Assembly: GCA_019426215.1 (NCBI GenBank)
Contig: CM033394.1
Location: 47,738,423 to 47,802,422, forward strand
Length of the DNA stretch: 64,000 nt
Direction of reading: 5' to 3'
Source of the DNA: Buddleja alternifolia
Taxonomy: Eukaryota > Streptophyta > Magnoliopsida > Lamiales > Scrophulariaceae
This document shows, one piece after another, positions 1 through 11,837 of this stretch. A program made the position numbers and the translations under genes. Under the pieces are notes generated by a model, which was not told the DNA's origin, ran no database searches, and saw only the letters and a program-made list of their open reading frames with translations. The number at the start of each line of letters is the position of its first letter. Positions within the stretch are counted from its first letter, which is position 1.

Positions 1-26
1 GGGCAGCAGCAGATCCAGGCTTGCGA

Positions 27-142
27 GCTCGGCTTAGGCTCGAGAGCTCGAGCCGAGCTGTTGCCATAGCTTACGAGCTCGAGCTCGACTATTTAGGGTC
101 GAGCTCGAGTCTGGCATAAGGCTCGGCTCGAACTCGGCTCGT
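27..142. repeat. AGCTCGAG-rich low-complexity repeat
   Basis: A run of degenerate, largely self-complementary gagctcgag-type units. Similar blocks recur near 27735-27760, 44150-44310, 44815-44870 and 45245-45540, so this looks like a dispersed family rather than a local expansion. I see no coding potential. From 143 to 588 there is only AT-rich sequence with a short TA/CA tract near 264-288 and no recognisable gene. Confidence 0.6.
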
Positions 143-593
143 TTACACCCCTTGTTGGGTTGGAACACCCTCCATTAAGTTGTGTATCTCAACTTTAAAT
201 CCGACTAGATGGAGAAATTCTAAAGAGAAAGAGATGGATGTAATGAGATGGAGATGAGTGATCTATATATATATATATACACACACATTAGATTTTATAT
301 AGGTTTTTAGTTTAGTACTTTGTTTTCTCTCTCAAAGAGTTTGTTTTCTCCTTCGAGAGTTTCATCTCTATATTGAATAAGAGTGTGGTTTTTTGTATGA
401 GAGTTTTTTTGTGATCTTTTGTTATTTTTTAAGATTTGTTATCGTAAGAAACTTGATATTTGATGCTTCAATTGTTCTTAACTACATCGTTGTAAATTGG
501 TCCAAATTGTATTGTTTTTAACGTTGTAAATTTTTTATTAAATAAAATCAAATAACGATGTTTTCTTTAAGAAAAAATCATCTATGGACCTGG

Positions 594-1049
594 TGTAAGA
601 AAAATATGGCTCCCATATTACTAGTTACATATTATTATTTTATCAATATTAAAGTTTATTTGATAAATATTATTTGTGTTGATATTAAGTGAATAAATCC
701 TATTGGCTAAAGGAAGAGTCATGACTCTAATGAAGAGATGCTTGATCGGAGGCATCTATAGTGTTTTATTTAGAGATGAGTCTGGTCCTCTCTCTACCCT
801 TATATAAAGAATAATATTACAAACACTACGTATAAAGCAGAAAAGAAAAGCAAAAATGTATATTGTGTATTTCCATCACTGAATGAGGGGTCAAGAGAGA
901 CCTTTCTTCCTCAAGAAACTTTGCAAACCAGTGATTGATGATGATCAACGAGAAAAGACTACCAATGTAGGGTATAGATAAGGTCAGTTTGAAAATTATG
1001 AAGTTCAAGATTTATGAAAATTATATTAGTCTTTAAAATGTAACTTACA
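594..1049 (+). repeat. 5' LTR of Copia element
   Basis: Begins TGTAAGA and ends CTTACA. It matches 3816-4294 along its length with scattered differences. The target duplication CCTGG lies immediately to the left. Confidence 0.9.
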
Positions 1050-1051
1050 TG

Positions 1052-1063
1052 TGGTATCAGAGC
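1052..1063 (+). other. Primer-binding site (tRNA-iMet type)
   Basis: TGGTATCAGAGC lies 2 bp inside the left LTR. This is the usual plant Copia primer-binding site, complementary to the 3' end of initiator methionine tRNA. Confidence 0.9.
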
Positions 1064-1666
1064 AAGCTTCAAGAACCGATTATTTTTCAATTGAAGAATT
1101 TTGAATGGTGCAAATATTAAAGTAAAGTAATTGATGAAAAATATATGAATATATTGTTTCTGTATGAATACATAATTTATGCAAAGTTACAGAGTTTTTG
1201 ATTAATTTGCACCGTTCCGCATGAAGCCTAAAAGCAATAAATCAAAGTCAACGTATTACGTGTTTCACTGCAAGTCATGCGCACTGAATGGGAAATTCTA
1301 GTACGTTCTCAACTCGGTCAAATTCATGTGTATTTTTTGAAATAACTTACCAATTATATGACAAGTGTAATACACTCTCCCTGTGAAATATACTTGGGTG
1401 CGATCAAGTCGGATTTGGGCTAGAATTTTCCGACACTGAATTATATACATAGTGTGATGTTAGCAAAATCCGGATCACACTGAAAGTCAAATGAATGAGT
1501 TATAGCCCAATAAAAGTCCAACTAATACTTGGAAAAAAGGGCTGTACACATTTAAGATATTGCCCACTTGAAACTTGTTCAAAATCAGATTTTGCTTTTC
1601 GTAAAACTTCATAAATTTGTATGGATAAATATGATTTATGTTCTTTTCCCATGTACCCATTTGAAA

Positions 1667-1709
<43 letters not shown>

Positions 1710-2131
1710 CATGTGGCGAAAGACATTTATACTATGAGGAATGGGTACTTTGTATGATTTGGAAAAAGAAAGAAAGCAATATCGGGATCATTAATTGTTT
1801 TTGGCCATGTGATGATTTTCACTGGAGAAATACTCAGATGTTTGTGTTAATGTGAAATTTTGAAGAGTTTGGAACATGATTATTTTCCATGTGAGATAAA
1901 TGAAAAGGTTTCAATATTAAAAGTATATATTTATACAGAATGCATGTGTGCATATGATGCAATATATACATGAAAGAAAGTCGACGTTGCTTCAAAATGT
2001 TTTTGAGAAATTGGATGTATGTTGTAATGCTACATATACATATCAGCGTAATGCGTGCATACTTTTATGAATATTCCAATTTCACATGAATTTTAATATT
2101 ATGATTTGATTGTATTACGTTCATGTTCATG

Positions 2132-2310
2132 TATTAAAATTTGCATTTGAAATTTATTTGAATAGATGATTTGTTAGTCACCAAAAAGTGGCCTAATCAT
2201 TAAATTTATAAATTTCAATATGTATTAAAGTTTGCATATGAAATCTATTTGATAGATAATTTGTTAGTCACCAAAGTGGCCTGATCATTAAAATTATAGA
2301 TTTCAATGTA
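2132..2310 (+). repeat. Two tandem ~90-bp repeats inside the Copia element
   Basis: Copies start near 2132 and 2223. Both contain ttgttagtcacc followed by aaagtggcct and end in a tataaatttcaat-like stretch. They lie in the decayed gag/pol interior and carry no open frame. Confidence 0.75.
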
Positions 2311-2689
2311 TATTAAAGTATTTTAGTTATCCATAAACTTTATATCATCATAAATGACAAAGAGATATACGGGTATATTGAAATTTATTATTATGAGACA
2401 TTCGAAAATCACCAAAAGGTAGATTTGTTGTTCTTATAATATATAAACATAATGAGTAACTGTGTATATTATATTAAGTTTATTTTGTATATCCAAAAAT
2501 AACAAATAAATCTAATAAGAACATATATTAAAAGTTTATGGTTTATATATCTTAGTATATCCCAAAGGAGAACTTTGATATATAGTTAATAATTTTTCCA
2601 TGAAAGGTAAGCATTGATTAGACATTGTCTTTTCATCGATATCTAAAAAAAAAAAACTTTATTATGGTTTTTGTAATTCATTATGACTT

Positions 2690-3330
2690 AGAGTTACTGA
2701 ATGTTAAATTGTCTTTCTTTAATGAAGATTAGATGAAGAGGTTCATCGATTAGTCTAAAGTGTGTGTAAGCTTAAAATGTCAATATACAAACTACAAGAA
2801 GCTTCCTGTGTATATACATGAAGGTCAATGGGAGCATGTTTATTTTCTTAGTTTTGTATATTGATGAATTGATGTCTTACTTGCCACCAATGATTTTGGT
2901 TTATTACATGTAATCAATATATCTTTCTAAGAACTGTGAAAGATATTGGAGAGGCAATATGTGATAGGAATTGAAGTATTCCATAATGAATCACAAGGAT
3001 TGATAAGACTGTCTCGAAAACTATATATGGATAAAGTTTTAGAAAGATGTAAGATGAAAATATTCAGTAAAGATAGTTTCAATTTATAAGGGAGATATGT
3101 TTGACATTATGCAAAGTCCAAAGAATGAATTGGAACAAGAACCTATGAAAAGAATTCATTATGTATGTGATGTTGAAAGTTTGATGAATCTTCAAACTTG
3201 TATTGGATCACATTCTTCTTTTGAAAGAACGATAAGTATTTTAAGGGTACTATGCGTATGAAAATTATGTACTTTATCGTTAAAGAAGAATTAAGAAACA
3301 TAGTGTCAATCGAACATATTAGCACCATTC
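2690..3330 (+). pseudogene. Copia pol remnant (reverse transcriptase region)
   Basis: Conceptual translation in shifting plus-strand frames gives blocks typical of Copia reverse transcriptase: a VCKLKMSIYKLQ-like stretch near 2765-2800, a VLYIDE-like catalytic region near 2850, a GEAICDRN-like stretch that corresponds to the family GEASYVIG block near 2950, RLSRKLYMDKVLERC near 3010-3050, and SPKNELEQEPMK near 3115-3150. Frames are broken many times and the catalytic YVDD box is degraded. Assignment rests on the family order of motifs (established for Copia) and conceptual translation only. Confidence 0.7.
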
Positions 3331-3799
3331 CACCAAGATTTTAATGAGCATATAGAAAGAATGGACATTATAGATTACCGCCCAAGATATTAACTGGTAT
3401 ACCGAAAGAATGGGCATTATAGGACATCATAATGGAATTATGTTATATGCATATTAAGTTCTCGTGTTTGATACTCTTGATCTCAATTAAATGTTTCTAA
3501 AATATTCTGTTTTTCTATATTGTATACATTATGAAATAGAAGTATGATAATAGGAAGTGTCTTTGATAAAAACATTAAAGCTAGACCTCTCTGTTCTCTT
3601 CATTAAAGGTCATGATTGATTAGAAATTAGTGTTATGGTACATGGAAGGGACTATGTTGAGCTAAATGACGTACAACCGTCATGACTCACATTAGTTTTG
3701 AATTAATCATGATATAAAAGGTTAGCCAATTTTATGAAGGATTTAGAATAATTTCATTGTGCATATTATAGTTATTTTAAATCATAACAACAAATATAT

Positions 3800-3815
3800 G
3801 AGTCAAGTGGGAGAA
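3800..3815 (+). other. Polypurine tract
   Basis: gagtcaagtgggagaa directly precedes the right LTR at 3816. Purine-rich aagtgggaga is the common plant Copia tract used to prime plus-strand synthesis. Confidence 0.8.
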
Positions 3816-4294
3816 TGTAAGATATATACGGCTCCCATATATATCAATATTATACTATTTACATATTAATATTTTATCAATATTAAAGTCTATTTGATAA
3901 AATATTATTTGTATAAACATTAAGTGAATAAATCCTATTGGCTAAGGAAGAGTCATGATTCTATTGAAGAGATACGTGTATACTTTAATGGAAGGCATCT
4001 ATTAGTATTTTATTTAAAGAGTAGTCTGATCCTCTTTCTACCCCTACACAAAGAATAATATTACAGACACTACGTACAAGGCAGAAAAGTATACTATGTA
4101 TTTTCATCACTAAACGAGGGGTCAAGAGAGAGAAACATTTCTTCCTCAAGAGATTTTGCAAACCAGTGATCGATGATCAACGAGAAAAGACTACGAATGA
4201 AGGTTGTGAACAAGGTTAGTCTTTAATTCGTTACGATTATGTGCCGAGTTTAAGATTTATGGAAATTATGTTAGTTTATGAAATGTAACTTACT
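3816..4294 (+). repeat. 3' LTR of Copia element
   Basis: Begins TGTAAGATATATACGG and ends CTTACT, where the left copy has CTTACA. CCTGG follows at 4295-4299. Confidence 0.9.
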
Positions 4295-4421
4295 CCTGGA
4301 TCATTGACATCATCATAGATTAGCCCGAAAATGGATGATTAATACCATGAATACTTGGAATTTATTTGTAATATGTCTTTAAATAAATGGGAAATTGGAC
4401 TCAAAGGCCACCGAAAAATAT

Positions 4422-5405
4422 GGGATGATGTCACTAATAGTCCTTGAATTATTAAATTTGTATCACTTTGGTCCCTAAAATATTTTTTGTTACACTATCG
4501 TCCCTAATGTTATAATTTTGTCTCACTTTGGTCCTTAAAGTATTTTTTTGTCTCACTTTGGTCCCTTTTTCGATTTTTACATCTCACTTTGGTCCTTTTT
4601 TTGATTTTTCACATTTTTGTCCCCCACAAACCCTTTTATTATTTCCAATGTAACTTCAAGGCAATTCAAATTTAATTACTACTTGATCAAATTACATATA
4701 ATTAAATTTATCATGTAATTAGTTGAGTTCAACTAAATTTTTTTAAAAAAAATCTCTATCTGAAATGTATGGAATATATATTTAAAAATATGTTATATCA
4801 ATGGGTAACTGCACTGTTTTATAACCGAATTTTGATAAAATAAATTAAATACTTTTTTATGATAAATATTTATTTGTTAAATCTAATCAATTGCATTTAG
4901 TGTATTAACTTTTTTGTGATTTTATTGGTACTACTTGTCCTTTACTTTTTATAAAAAAAATTAATATATTAAATGCAATTGATTAGATTTAAGTAGTAAA
5001 TATTTATCATAAAAACTGTTTAATTTATTCTGTCAAAACTCGGCTATAAAGCGGTGCAGTTAACCATTGATATAAAAAAAATTAAAAAATTATATATAAA
5101 TTCCATATATTTTAGATAGAGATTTTTAAAAAAGAAAAATTAATTGAACTCAACTACATTATAAAAAAAATTAGTTGAACTCAACTAATTACATGATAAA
5201 TTTAGTTACATGTAATTTTATCAAGTATCAATTAAATTTGAATTGTCTTGATGTGGCATTGGAAATAATAAAACAGTTTTTTTTGTTTGGGGAGGGGGGG
5301 GGGGGGGGGAAAAAATGTAAAAAAAAAAAAGACCAAAGTGAGATAGAAAAATACTTTAAGGACCAAAGTGATACAAATTTAATACTTCAGGGTGACATTA
5401 TCCCC
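4422..5405. mobile_element. 984-bp long inverted-repeat (hairpin) element
   Basis: The two halves are reverse complements for almost their whole length. Left arm is about 4422-4920, right arm about 4955-5405, with a short centre near 4925-4955. Ends are GGGATGATGTCAC on the left and the complement of GGGGATAATGTCAC on the right. An 8-bp duplication AAAAATAT flanks it (4414-4421 and 5406-5413). Outer arms carry the repeated phrase tcactttggtcc. It encodes no transposase. The 8-bp duplication fits hAT or Mutator-like elements. A poly-G run near 5286-5310 interrupts the right arm. Confidence 0.85.
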
Positions 5406-5413
5406 AAAAATAT

Positions 5414-6175
5414 TTAGCAATTTTGTTTTGGTTAGTTTACGTTTTAGATATTAGGATTATTAATAATAGCAATTTCTTTTAGAAGTCATCAATCCATTTT
5501 GTTATATTATGTGTTCATAATTAATTAAGACTGAAAAATATTATATATTAATGTGTTGTTGGATTATTTAAATCTCCTCAATTCCACCAAAGAAAAATCG
5601 CATAATTTTGTTTATAAACCGATTTACGGATTTTAATTTAGCTTACATCAAAGAATTATTTATTTGAAGGGTGCTATATGTTGCCAAAATAAAATAAGCC
5701 AACCATATGCATTGATCTTGGACAATTCATGTGAAACTGTGAAGTAGCAACCATAAGTCTCAACTATTGGCAACTCGTGTAATGTATTGACAGGTAATGG
5801 AAATTTAATTTTGTGAATGATTTGTATGGATGAGTTTTGACCACAATATTTTTCATATACATATGTACTGTAAAATTAAATAGTAATGATGAATATATAT
5901 ATATTACTAGTTGTAATCACGTGTTACATAATTTAAATACTTTTGGATAATAGACTATATAATTAATACTTACTGGAAAATTAGACAAAAAGTTTTCTTA
6001 TCGCTTGGTTGAATAGTCTTAATACTATTTATTATATATAGATAATACATGTGAATGGATAATTACCAAAACATAGATACGCGAATGGATGAAGTAAACT
6101 TAATTATCACATATTAATTATCACATATTTATGAATATACATAGAACATGTTTATAGACACATATGGTCACATAT

Positions 6176-6216
<41 letters not shown>

Positions 6217-6796
6217 GAAGTACATAAAAATTAAAATTAGAAATGAAATTGACCGATTTTAATGATATAAATTTTAATTATCCAATTTGTAAAGAACTTA
6301 TCCATCTCATAATCCATGACCATAAAAATATGACGAGCTCAAAATGACTGTATTATAGGCTGACATATACCCTGGCTCTTTTAAATATTACAATAGAATT
6401 AATTTATGGTCAACTTAGGGCTACAATTAAGTTCAATCTCACAATTAACACTTTTCCTTCCAAGAAAATAAAATAATATACATAGAATTTATAAACCAAA
6501 TCTCGAAGAGCTCGTCTATAAAAAAGGATAACCTTCCACTTATTTAGTAGTTCATCCAAAAAAAATTGCGAAGAAAAAGAAAAGCCATGCATTCTTAAAC
6601 AAATCTCAAATATATATACATAAATATATTAATCCAACATTTCTTTCAATAATCCCCTTCCTCAATCACCCTTTGTAATTCACTCTGGACTCGAAAGAAC
6701 CCAGAGTAAAAAATAAAGAGAAAGAAAATAAAATAAAATAAAATAAAAAATTATAAAAGAGATAGAAGAACTCGAAAAACAGAAGTACTACAAAAA
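5414..6796. other. Intergenic region upstream of the PMEI gene
   Basis: AT-rich sequence without a convincing gene. It holds a TA microsatellite at about 6182-6212 and the PMEI upstream region. Two TATA-like strings occur: tataaaaaagg near 6517 and ttataaaaga at 6751-6760. The second lies only ~40 bp before the ATG, so the first is the more plausible core promoter; neither is proven. Confidence 0.5.
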
Positions 6797-7303
6797 ATGG
6801 CCGAATTCAAGTTCAACTATCTCTTTCTAGCCACGGCGGCCGTCGTTCTCATCGCCGCCTCCAACAGCCCCTTCGCCGCCGCCCGGAGCTACATTGGCGT
6901 GAACCAATTCTGCCGCACCTCCGACTATCGGAGAATTTGCACCAAGATGGTGAAAAACGCGACCACGTGGCAGGAGGCGTCGCTTAACGCCGTTACGGCG
7001 ACGTTGGAGCTGGCTAAGCGTATCCAAGCCGTGGCGCCGCTTATGAAGCCGGTTTTGGATGAGAAGCTGATGAAGACTTGCCAGGACCAAATCGACAGCC
7101 AAGTCGAGGATATAGAGACTAGCTTTAACGCATTGAAGCGAAACGACACCGCATCGATCCACACCCGGCTCGGCGCGGCTCTGAGCAACGAGTCGTGCCA
7201 GGATACGGTTAAGGAGAGCGGCGTGGAGTTCCCGTTGGCGAAAGCGTTCGGGTATTTGAGTAGGCATGTGGACAATAGCTTGGCTGTTGTGCTGCAGATA
7301 TGA
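6797..7303 (+). CDS. PMEI: Pectin methylesterase inhibitor / invertase inhibitor family protein
   Basis: Intact intronless gene of 168 residues. Residues 1-29 form a hydrophobic signal peptide ending in an alanine-rich stretch (PFAAA before RSY), so the product should be secreted to the cell wall. The mature part has the four conserved cysteines of the PMEI fold (C39, C48, C95, C134), which in the family pair as C1-C2 in the N-terminal hairpin and C3-C4 in the four-helix bundle. Length and spacing are normal for the family. PMEI proteins bind pectin methylesterases one-to-one; related members inhibit invertases, and sequence alone does not separate the two. The coding sequence is much more GC-rich than its surroundings. 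The ATG is the first in the frame and places the signal peptide correctly. Open frames on the opposite strand here are shadows. Confidence 0.93.
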   Translation: MAEFKFNYLFLATAAVVLIAASNSPFAAARSYIGVNQFCRTSDYRRICTKMVKNATTWQEASLNAVTATLELAKRIQAVAPLMKPVLDEKLMKTCQDQIDSQVEDIETSFNALKRNDTASIHTRLGAALSNESCQDTVKESGVEFPLAKAFGYLSRHVDNSLAVVLQI

Positions 7304-7869
7304 GTCCAGTATATAATATTGCATGCATATATATATATATATATTTATATGATGAAAATCTTATATTATATATAAGAAAAATAAAAGACAAAAATAAGAT
7401 AATTTTTTTTATTCATATTATTACTTATTTGTTGTTGTTGTTGTTGTTGATGAGAAATTCGGTTACGTAGTTCTCAAATATTGAATAATGATAATAGTAT
7501 TATTATTATTATTTTTTGTTTTGTTTTGTTTCTTAATTAGGAACAAGGTGAGGGGACTTTATTGTTCTTAGTGTGTTTTGTGGTTCTTTAATTTATGGAA
7601 TCGATCAATGGACAATTCTCTTGTTTTGTAGTTTTACCTATTTTAATACTCATTTGTTAAAAGTAGGATGGATTTTTGCAAATGTAATGAATTTATCGTT
7701 AATTTTATTACTAGACGTGTCTCTTACGTGTTAGGATTTCCATCCGTTTCTAGAGGTTGTGATTAAATTGCATCAAATAAAACTAATTTTTAAGTTTGTA
7801 AACAATAAGATAAAAATAGAATAGGCTCTATCTTAAGAAAAACTGTATAACTTGAGCAACAGAATTATA
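7304..7869. other. PMEI 3' flank with microsatellites
   Basis: Contains short TA (about 7326-7345), GTT (about 7429-7449) and ATT (about 7497-7513) tracts, then ordinary AT-rich sequence up to the Copia target duplication at 7870. No further gene seen. Confidence 0.6.
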
Positions 7870-7874
7870 TGTTA

Positions 7875-8349
7875 TGTTGTGGAACTCAGAGTCATATTCC
7901 ATCAAATATAGAAAAAGAGAGTGAATTTATTGTACTAGAAAACCACACTAGATTTAATTCTCAGGAAAGATTGGAGGCGTTACAACGGTCGCACTAAAAC
8001 TCAATCTCCTCGACAGAATTAACTAGAAGAATTTAATAGCACAATATAACACTACAACTATATCTACTTGAAGAATAACATTAAATAAAGAACACCCAAT
8101 ATAACGAGGTTCAGCTAATTTAGCCTACGTCCTCGAACCCCACCAAAACTATTTCACTAAGGACTAAAGTGAAAATATTACAAAGTTTAGAGGAAGAATG
8201 AAGAAATTGCTAAAAAAAGCCTTATGCAATTTTGGGATATCTAAAAGACTAAATGGTGGTCCCCTTTTATAGGTTTGAGAGACCCACCACTTGCAAATTA
8301 ATCTATGTTGGACAATTTGCACTTCTTTGAGAAAGAGCTATTTTCAACA
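7875..8349 (-). repeat. 3' LTR of the 7.9-10.4 kb Copia element
   Basis: Begins TGTTGTGGAACTC on the plus strand and ends TTTTCAACA. The part from about 8095 onward matches 10072-10365 closely. Confidence 0.88.
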
Positions 8350-8699
8350 AATCTCCACCTTGGCGAATTTCAAAACCTTCAATCTCCTCGTCAAACGGGG
8401 TCATCAAACAATCTTCAAATTTTGACAATGTTGATCAAGTCCAAACAAATTTGAACTTGATTGCAGTCACAACTTTTGTCAACATATCAGCAGGATTCTT
8501 GGTGCTATGGAACTTTTCGATTCTGACTCCACCTTCTTCGAGTGTCTCCTGTATGAAGTGATACCGAACATCAAGGTGCTTCGTTTTGCATGATAAACTT
8601 GGTTCTTTGCTAAATGGATAACACTTTGACTATCATAATGTATTTTGACATACTTTTGTCTAATCCCCAGCTAGTTCACCAAGCAACCATTGAAGCCAA

Positions 8700-9931
8700 A
8701 TTGCTTCCTTTACAGCCTCTGAAATTTCCATATACTCTGTTTCCGTAGTAGACAGAGCAACCGTTGACTGTAAGGTAGACTTTCACTGACTGGTGCTTTG
8801 GCAAGAGTAAATACGTAGCCTATAGTTGATCTACGCTTATCTAAATCACCAGCATAGTCTGAATCGCAATATCCGAATACACACTGACTATGTTCCCACT
8901 CAAATATTAAAACCAATCCAACATCAGTTGTGTCATGGATGTATCACAAAATCCATTTCACAACTTGCCAATGTTCCTTTCCAGGATCATGTATATACCT
9001 GCTCACAACCCCCACCGCTTGGGAAATATCAGGCCTCGTACACACCATAGCTTACATCAAGCTACCAACAACATTGCATATGGTACTTTTGACGTGTATT
9101 CCCATTTTGCATCAGATTTGGGTGACAAAGTGGTGATAAGCTTAAAATGTGAAGCAAATGGAGTACTAACTGGTTTTGACTTTTCGTCAATGCCAAAACG
9201 CCTCAACATCCTACTCATATTGTTTTTGAGTCAAACAAAGTCTCCTTAATTTTCTATCTCTGATAATCTCCAGTCCGAGGATTTTCGTTGCTTCACCTAG
9301 ATCCTTCATCTCAAACTCCCTTTTCAAATGAGCCTTCAACTTCTCAATTTTTATTAGACTCCGGGGGCAATCAACATATCATCAACATACAGAAGAAGAT
9401 ATATGAAGGATCCATTTTGTAGCTTGTGTAAATACACACAATGATCGTATTTGCTTATTGTTTACCCAATTCCCATCATAAACTTGTCAATCCCTTGTAC
9501 CACTGCCTCGGAGATTGCTTCAATCTGTACAATGATTTTTGAAGTTTACAAACTAAATTTTCATTTTCAGCAACTTTGAATCCCTCTGGTTGAGTACTTG
9601 AGTCATATAGATTTCCTCTTCCAGTCTCCATGTAAAGATACAGTTTTTACATTTACTGGACTAGTTCAAAATCCAACTGTGCTACCAAAGCCAACAAAAT
9701 CCTAATGGAGGAGTGTTTTACAACTGTAGAAAACACCTCATTATAATCAATGCCCTCCTTCTGAGCATAACCTTTGACCACCAATCTGGCTTTGTAGCAA
9801 ACATCACCTTGGCTAGGAAATCCATCTTTCTTTGCAAATGCCCATTTGCGTCCAATTACCTTCTTTCCCTTCGGGAGACTGGCCAGTTCCCATGTTTGAT
9901 TCTTATAAAAGGACTGCATTTCTTCACTCAT
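8700..9931 (-). pseudogene. Copia pol remnant: reverse transcriptase and RNase H
   Basis: Reading minus-strand from 9931, a clean start of the Copia reverse transcriptase domain appears (MSEEMQSFYKNQTWEL, then KARLVVKGYAQKEG and a VKHSSIRILLALVAQ block). Around 9360-9400 lies a damaged region matching the YVDDML active site, and at 8710-8880 the RNase H start (GYCDSDYAGDLDKRRST then GYVFTLAKAPVS). Stops and frameshifts separate the pieces and the gene cannot be functional. Confidence 0.85.
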
Positions 9932-10007
9932 GACAATCTTTCACTTATCTTTCTCTGGTCCTTTGACTACTTCAATATAAGTGGTAGGAACATCATCACC
10001 AGAAATC

Positions 10008-10365
10008 TATCCTACGTCCTCGAACCTCACAAAAAATAAAGAACACTAAATGTAACGAGGTTCAGCTAATTTATCCTACGTCCTCGGACCTCACCAAAAA
10101 TAAAGAACACTAAATGTAACGAGGTTCAGCTAATTTATCCTACGTCCTCGGACCCCACCAAAAATATTTCACTAAGGACTAAAATGAAAATATTACAAAG
10201 TTTAGAGGAAGAATGAAGAAATTGCTAAAAAAAAACTTATGCAATTATGGGATATCTAAAAGACTAAAGGGTGGTCCCCTTTTATAGGTTTGAGAGACCC
10301 ACCACTTGCAAATTTACTCTATGAGGGACAATTTGCACTTCTTTGAGAAAGAGCCATCTTCAACA
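10008..10365 (-). repeat. Truncated 5' LTR starting with a 64-bp tandem repeat
   Basis: The segment starting tatcctacgtcctcg occurs at 10008, 10072 and 10136, exactly 64 bp apart. Each of the first two units runs on through aacgaggttcagctaat. The rest of the LTR follows to TCTTCAACA at 10365. The outer third of the LTR is replaced by this ladder, probably through slippage or unequal exchange. Confidence 0.85.
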
Positions 10366-10714
10366 TGTTAATCTACGGAGAATTCAACTTTTCACTTCTT
10401 CTCACTCTACCATGTCATTAAGCAATTTCTAAGCTAGAATACACTCAAAGCAGATGGGAACTCTTGCAATTCTTATTGCATCTATTATTACAAGGTATTA
10501 GGTATAATATGTGTCGTTTCAAAATATTGTCACTAAACACGTGTTATTCACCAATATCTTGCTATATAATTAACATGCAACGGTTTACAATAACAATCCT
10601 TTTACACTCCAGCACACATATACAAGAGTAGATAGAGACTTCTAGCTCCGTCTGCACAAGATTCGGCTAAAAGGGTTACGTTATGCATGATAAATGTAAT
10701 GTGTTCTAACTCAA

Positions 10715-10915
10715 TTGCTGTTTAGATCATCACCTAGAAATATTGGTTTAGGTTTTTTAATGACTTGCGGTTTAATGGACATATATAAAGCTTCTTGCAT
10801 GATATTTTTATTTATCTTGAATATACGACTCGAAACAATCAAAATGTTTCTAGCATATGCACCGTTCAACAAGTTCATTGTTTATCGAATGGATGTAAAG
10901 AGTGCTTCCCTGAAT
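10715..10915 (+). pseudogene. Copia reverse transcriptase fragment
   Basis: Plus-strand translation contains RLETIKMFLAYAPF followed by a FIVYRMDVKSASLN block. This is the conserved region around the first catalytic aspartate of Copia reverse transcriptase (family form: LEAIR...YQMDVKSAFLNG). The upstream part is degraded and a stop follows soon after. No LTRs could be assigned to it. Confidence 0.7.
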
Positions 10916-11209
10916 AATTTTCCCAATCCTCGTACATAGACAGGGTGCTGAAAAGGTTCAGCATGGAAAAACCCAATAGAGGATTCCGACCCTTAACCGA
11001 CTTCAGTCTTCAAATCTTCTATTTTATATAGTTTTTCTTTAAAAAAAAAGTATATTGGTACTTTAGAGGATGTGTGCTAATCTTCTCATTATCTTGATGA
11101 AATTGTGGAGTCTGATACAGAAAAAAAAAAGTTATTGCCGTTAAATATCAATTAAGGAAGATTTAGTTTGAGAAGTATTATTATCATTACAGGGTTGCTC
11201 GAAATTTAT

Positions 11210-11465
11210 TGAATATAGTCAAAATTAGTGACGATATTAAAGGCGTTACTAATTATAACTATTAAATAACAAGAAATTTTGTTTTCGCACAAAAATAGTT
11301 TTCATAAGCCTAATAGTGACAAGATTGGATACAAGTCGTCACTCTTAATAATTAGTGATAAGAAATTTGTCGTCATTACTGACAATTAGTGACTCATTTT
11401 TAATGATAACTTAGTGACAACAAATTTAGTTGTCATTCTATTTATATTGTCACTAAATATGTGTT
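11210..11465. mobile_element. Fragment of a small CACTA-type (tagtgacaa) MITE
   Basis: Repeated phrases such as tagtgacaa, ttgtcgtcatt and gacaattagtgac match the bounded element at 34105-34537 and pieces near 27825 and 29583. Here both terminal CACTACAA motifs are missing, so it is a truncated copy. 11466-11837 is AT-rich, with a TA tract at 11708-11732 and no gene. Confidence 0.65.
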
Positions 11466-11837
11466 ACTAATTATCAATGGTAAATGCAGCTTCCCCCAAC
11501 GTATGACATGTTTTCCACTTTGCCCTCCATTCTAAAAAATTTCGAACTTTGCCCCCATTTTTAAAATATTTCACTATTTGCTCCCTACCTTTGATTATTG
11601 TTGTAGAACACTCTTTCGGATGCGATATTGCAGGAATTGAGTTGGACAATATAATATAACACACAAACATCGGCACGCGTGCAGCAGCACGCGCAACACA
11701 CACACTTTTATATATATATATATATATATATATTATCAAACTCAATTAGTAACTGAAATATGAGAGTTTACATATCAAATTAAATGGAACAAAATTTAAC
11801 TCATCCACCTCATTGTCCACATAGGAAAGAGAAAAAC

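Larger units (their letters stand above)
594..4294 (+). mobile_element. Decayed Ty1/Copia LTR retrotransposon
   Basis: Two directly repeated LTRs (594-1049 and 3816-4294) bound about 2.8 kb of internal sequence. The 5-bp target duplication CCTGG is exact (589-593 and 4295-4299). A primer-binding site matching initiator-Met tRNA follows the left LTR and a polypurine tract precedes the right LTR. The interior has no long open frame, but plus-strand translation near 2.7-3.3 kb still resembles Copia reverse transcriptase (see separate entry). The LTRs differ by many substitutions and small indels, so the insertion is old and cannot be autonomous. Confidence 0.92.
7875..10365 (-). mobile_element. 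Rearranged, internally deleted Copia retrotransposon
   Basis: Coding remnants read on the minus strand. The exact 5-bp duplication TGTTA lies at 7870-7874 and 10366-10370. The left LTR (7875-8349) is complete; its inner edge abuts a minus-strand polypurine tract (complement of aaatctccaccttgg, 8350-8364). The right LTR is truncated to about 10008-10365 and starts with a triplicated 64-bp segment. Primer-binding site, gag, protease and integrase are missing; only reverse transcriptase and RNase H pieces remain. The matching duplications show it inserted once and was rearranged afterwards. Confidence 0.9.

Noticed and set aside
5271..5320. G homopolymer as a possible G-quadruplex regulatory element
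   Set aside because: It is a single long G run inside a hairpin transposon arm; likely slippage. Similar at 49623-49641.
6827..7324. Long open frames antisense to the PMEI gene (165 and 116 codons)
   Set aside because: They mirror the GC-rich sense frame, have no family motifs, and the sense product has a signal peptide and four conserved cysteines.
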